The notes below the pieces were generated by a model. It saw only the letters and a program-made list of their open reading frames with translations. It was not told the DNA's origin and searched no databases. Positions 5,466-6,946 of a stretch of 6,946 nt of DNA are shown in pieces. The stretch lies in NCBI GenBank assembly GCA_023251285.1, contig JAHEZB010000109.1:1-6946 (forward strand). Reading direction: 5' to 3'. Position 1 is the stretch's first letter; each line of letters starts with the position of its first letter. The position numbers and the translations under genes are program-made. Origin of the DNA: Chitinophagaceae bacterium. Its GTDB lineage: Bacteria > Bacteroidota > Bacteroidia > Chitinophagales > Chitinophagaceae.

Positions 5466-5494
5466 CAAAACTAACTGCTTATGAGAAGTACAAA
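5466..5494 (-). promoter_or_regulatory. Consensus Bacteroidota promoter, minus strand
   Basis: Read on the minus strand, TTTG (5494-5491), a 17-bp spacer, then TAGTTTTG (5473-5466), an exact match to the Bacteroidota -33 TTTG / -7 TAnnTTTG consensus. The transcription start would fall near 5460, at the first base of the terminator hairpin, so the only predicted product is an RNA of about 30 nt. No minus-strand gene follows. Confidence 0.5.
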
Positions 5495-5564
5495 TGTAAC
5501 CTCTGACCGTTGATTTCTGATAAAAGAAATGATAAAATGATCTTTTGTTAATTGAACACTGCTT

Positions 5565-5847
5565 GAATGCCGAAGCGAGACGCGCTTCTCAGGTATCAAA
5601 GAATTGATTGAAGAAACACGTTTGAAGGTAAGCCAAGCTTTGACCTCCAATGTGACTTCCCTATATTGGAAAATAGGAAAGAGAATTCAGGAAGCGTTCT
5701 TCAAAATGAGCGTGCAGATTATGGACAACAAATTGTCGCTACGTTGTCACGATAACTGATGAATGAATGAACTTCGAATTAAAAAATTTAAGTAGAATAA
5801 TCCAATTCGCAGTGAAATTTCCTGACTATTACTCCTTTATTTCTTAA
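5565..5847 (+). pseudogene. Remnant of a DUF1016/YhcG-type (PDDEXK nuclease) gene, frameshifted
   Basis: Three consecutive frames read as pieces of one DUF1016 N-terminal domain. Piece 1 (to about 5699): FSGIKELIEETRLKVSQALT, then LYWKIGKRIQEAF. Piece 2, after a -1 shift (5702-5752): QNERADYGQQIVATLSR, then a TAA at 5753 where the family usually has Gln, and a further LMNE before a TGA. Piece 3, after another shift (about 5770-5826): NFELKNLSRIIQFAVKFPD. In intact relatives these follow each other in one frame and lead to a nuclease domain, which is absent here apart from a doubtful ILCAG-like trace near 5927-5941. No start codon is obvious; 5565 is only the first recognisable codon region. 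Intact family members are often linked to restriction-type or mobile regions; this copy is dead. Confidence 0.82.
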
Positions 5848-5927
5848 ACGTAGCAGAGCAAAATTCCTTTCTGCTTGTCTCGATGAAAATGAGAAAATTA
5901 GTTCCCCGAAATATTTTGGCTGATTCG

Positions 5928-6407
5928 CTATTTTATGTGCAGGTATATGTCGAGAAATGCAAAAAGTATCCATGCAACTAAAAATACGTAAGGCATTATT
6001 TGCGCGAATTCCAAAATGCGGCCATGCTTTGCATCTGCAGACTTGCTGCTTTGCGCCGGTTGGCTGCCCACATGATAATCACTCATCCAGGGGTCGTTTT
6101 CAAAAAGCTTTTCTTGCTTTATATGCCAGAGAGCAATCGTTTGGATTGCGCCATTCACACCACCACGTACTGCAATGGAAGTAACAATGCCAATCAGCGA
6201 AAGAAGTATGGGAAACCAAAGGCTAAAAAAATCACTCCACCCAGCGCTGCGATTGACCACAGCTGATGCAAATGCAATAGTAAGAAATGACTGCGAAGTA
6301 ACGTAGGTGCCTACCCTGCTATATAATAAGGTATATTCATGCTGTATTTCCGACCTGTAAAATTCAAGCTTCTTTAACTTATCTTCCTGTAAGTCTTTTT
6401 CTATCAT
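5928..6407 (-). CDS. Membrane protein of unknown function, three predicted helices
   Basis: A 159-aa protein. Residues 1-30 are charged and helical (MIEKDLQEDKLKKLEFYRSE), probably a coiled coil. Hydrophobic segments follow at about 40-55 and 62-80, then a soluble stretch (RGGVNGAIQTIALWHIKQEKLFE, then DPWMSDYH, about 81-135), then a last helix at about 136-157. The layout of an amphipathic start, two close helices and a cytoplasmic segment recalls small SLATT- or RipA-like membrane proteins, but no motif is decisive and I do not assign a family. The ATG at 6407 is followed by a plausible N-terminus; the leader is A-rich. A promoter-like TATCCTTG (minus strand, 6440-6447) with an upstream TTTT lies about 35 bp ahead, so the gene may have its own promoter. 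It converges on the DUF1016 remnant. Confidence 0.8.
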   Translation of the reverse strand: MIEKDLQEDKLKKLEFYRSEIQHEYTLLYSRVGTYVTSQSFLTIAFASAVVNRSAGWSDFFSLWFPILLSLIGIVTSIAVRGGVNGAIQTIALWHIKQEKLFENDPWMSDYHVGSQPAQSSKSADAKHGRILEFAQIMPYVFLVAWILFAFLDIYLHIK

Positions 6408-6428
6408 AAAAGAAATTGTTCTTTTAAA

Positions 6429-6656
6429 TTATTTTGTTGCAAGGATAAAATTAGGGAAATAACTAAAAGCCGGGGGCAGCATTAATTTTATTATTTGACC
6501 ATAAAGCGCAACGTATGCCGCAAGGAATAATATTTGCACAGATAATCTTTTTATCTGCTCTGTTTTTTTCGAAGGGAATTCTTTCGAAATGTTCCTATCC
6601 GATTTCGCCTGAACAAAAGTCACCAACGCACAGATCTTAAAAAAGCAGGAAGCCAT
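6429..6656 (-). CDS. Possible small single-helix protein (doubtful)
   Basis: A 75-aa open frame that fits neatly between its neighbours on the same strand: 37 bp after the hydrolase stop and 21 bp before the next start. It holds a basic middle (SKKTEQIKRLS) and one hydrophobic segment at about 41-58 (VQILFLAAYVALYGQIIKLM), so it could be a small membrane protein. There is no recognisable family, no good promoter or ribosome-binding site, and a short ORF of this size can arise by chance in AT-rich DNA. If it is not a gene, 6408-6693 is a plain 286-bp spacer holding only the promoter-like site of the next gene. Confidence 0.3.
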   Translation of the reverse strand: MASCFFKICALVTFVQAKSDRNISKEFPSKKTEQIKRLSVQILFLAAYVALYGQIIKLMLPPAFSYFPNFILATK

Positions 6657-6693
6657 TTTCAGGATAGCATATACTAATGCAAAAAAATGAACA

Positions 6694-6946
6694 TCAATAT
6701 TTTTTTAATAAAGGTACCAGCATGTCTGCAATCATGGCAAAGCCTTTATCAGAAGGGTGAAGGCCATCATAAGTAACATTCATTGCACCTACAGGATAAG
6801 GATATTCATCTGTTGCGGGGTTAAAAGGAATACCTATAAATTCAGGATATGGATAATTTTTATACTGACCGGTCGCCGGGTCTTTCAAACGTTTATAGTT
6901 TACCAGGTTTTTGAGGCCCATACCTTTTTTATGATAAAGGTCTATG
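6694..6946 (-). CDS. SGNH/GDSL hydrolase, C-terminal part (cut by the window edge)
   Basis: The frame is open to the window edge, giving the last 84 residues; the Ser, Gly and Asn blocks lie outside. The end of the protein reads NVTYDGLHPSDKGFAMIADMLVPLLKKY. The D-G-L-H-P motif is block V of SGNH hydrolases, carrying the catalytic Asp and His, and the helix after it (GFAMIADMLVPLL) closes the fold as usual. Such enzymes are esterases or acetyl-hydrolases acting on lipids or acetylated glycans; the substrate cannot be told. The Tyr/Pro-rich segment YKNYPYPEFIGIPFNPATDEYPYP before it is probably a loop insertion shared with secreted members. An internal Met at 6921 is not the start, because the frame continues upstream without a stop. 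Confidence 0.88.
   Translation of the reverse strand, partial: IDLYHKKGMGLKNLVNYKRLKDPATGQYKNYPYPEFIGIPFNPATDEYPYPVGAMNVTYDGLHPSDKGFAMIADMLVPLLKKY

Noticed and set aside
5957..6266. Plus-strand ORFs of 75 and 88 aa opposite the 159-aa membrane gene
   Set aside because: They are antisense shadows of a coherent minus-strand protein and show no recognisable domain.

Overview
The window looks like chromosomal DNA from a member of the Bacteroidota, probably Chitinophagaceae or a related Sphingobacteria-type lineage. The evidence is a SusD/RagB lipoprotein gene at the left edge, AT-rich spacers with no strong Shine-Dalgarno sequences, a Bacteroidota-type promoter (TTTG, 17 bp, TAnnTTTG), a DUF6520-like secreted protein and a sensor-less HisKA_3 kinase with a LuxR-type regulator. 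The family assignments come from reading motifs; no database search was run.

Left part (1-2479). The 3' two thirds of a susD gene (+) converge on a three-gene minus-strand group, separated by a perfect 16-bp bidirectional terminator. In transcription order the minus group is a short AraC-type DNA-binding protein (2479-2135), a MauE/DoxX-like four-helix membrane protein with a C-S-C-G-G motif (2006-1581), and a small exported DUF6520-like protein with two cysteines (1468-1145). Between the AraC gene and the MauE-like gene are two perfect 13-bp direct repeats exactly 21 bp apart. That is the geometry expected of an AraC-family operator, so the AraC protein probably activates the two genes downstream of it.

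Middle part (2480-5055). A divergent intergenic region carries a long terminator-like hairpin with T-runs in both directions. It is followed by a tight plus-strand operon: a 120-aa soluble protein of unknown function, a 229-aa protein with about seven membrane helices, a histidine kinase with one membrane helix and no sensor domain, and a NarL/LuxR-type response regulator. The two membrane genes overlap by 55 bp, and the kinase and regulator genes are 1 bp apart. The kinase has nothing to sense with, so the seven-helix protein and perhaps the 120-aa protein may supply the signal input.

Right part (5056-6946). About 500 bp without an intact gene hold a cluster of intergenic repeats: two 69-71 bp direct copies at about 90% identity, a 21-bp perfect inverted copy of their end, and a REP-like hairpin between them. 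Next come a minus-strand consensus promoter placed directly in front of an intrinsic terminator, and then the frameshifted remains of a DUF1016/YhcG-type nuclease gene. The window ends with minus-strand genes: the C-terminus of an SGNH/GDSL hydrolase cut by the window edge, a doubtful 75-aa ORF, and a 159-aa membrane protein of unknown function.
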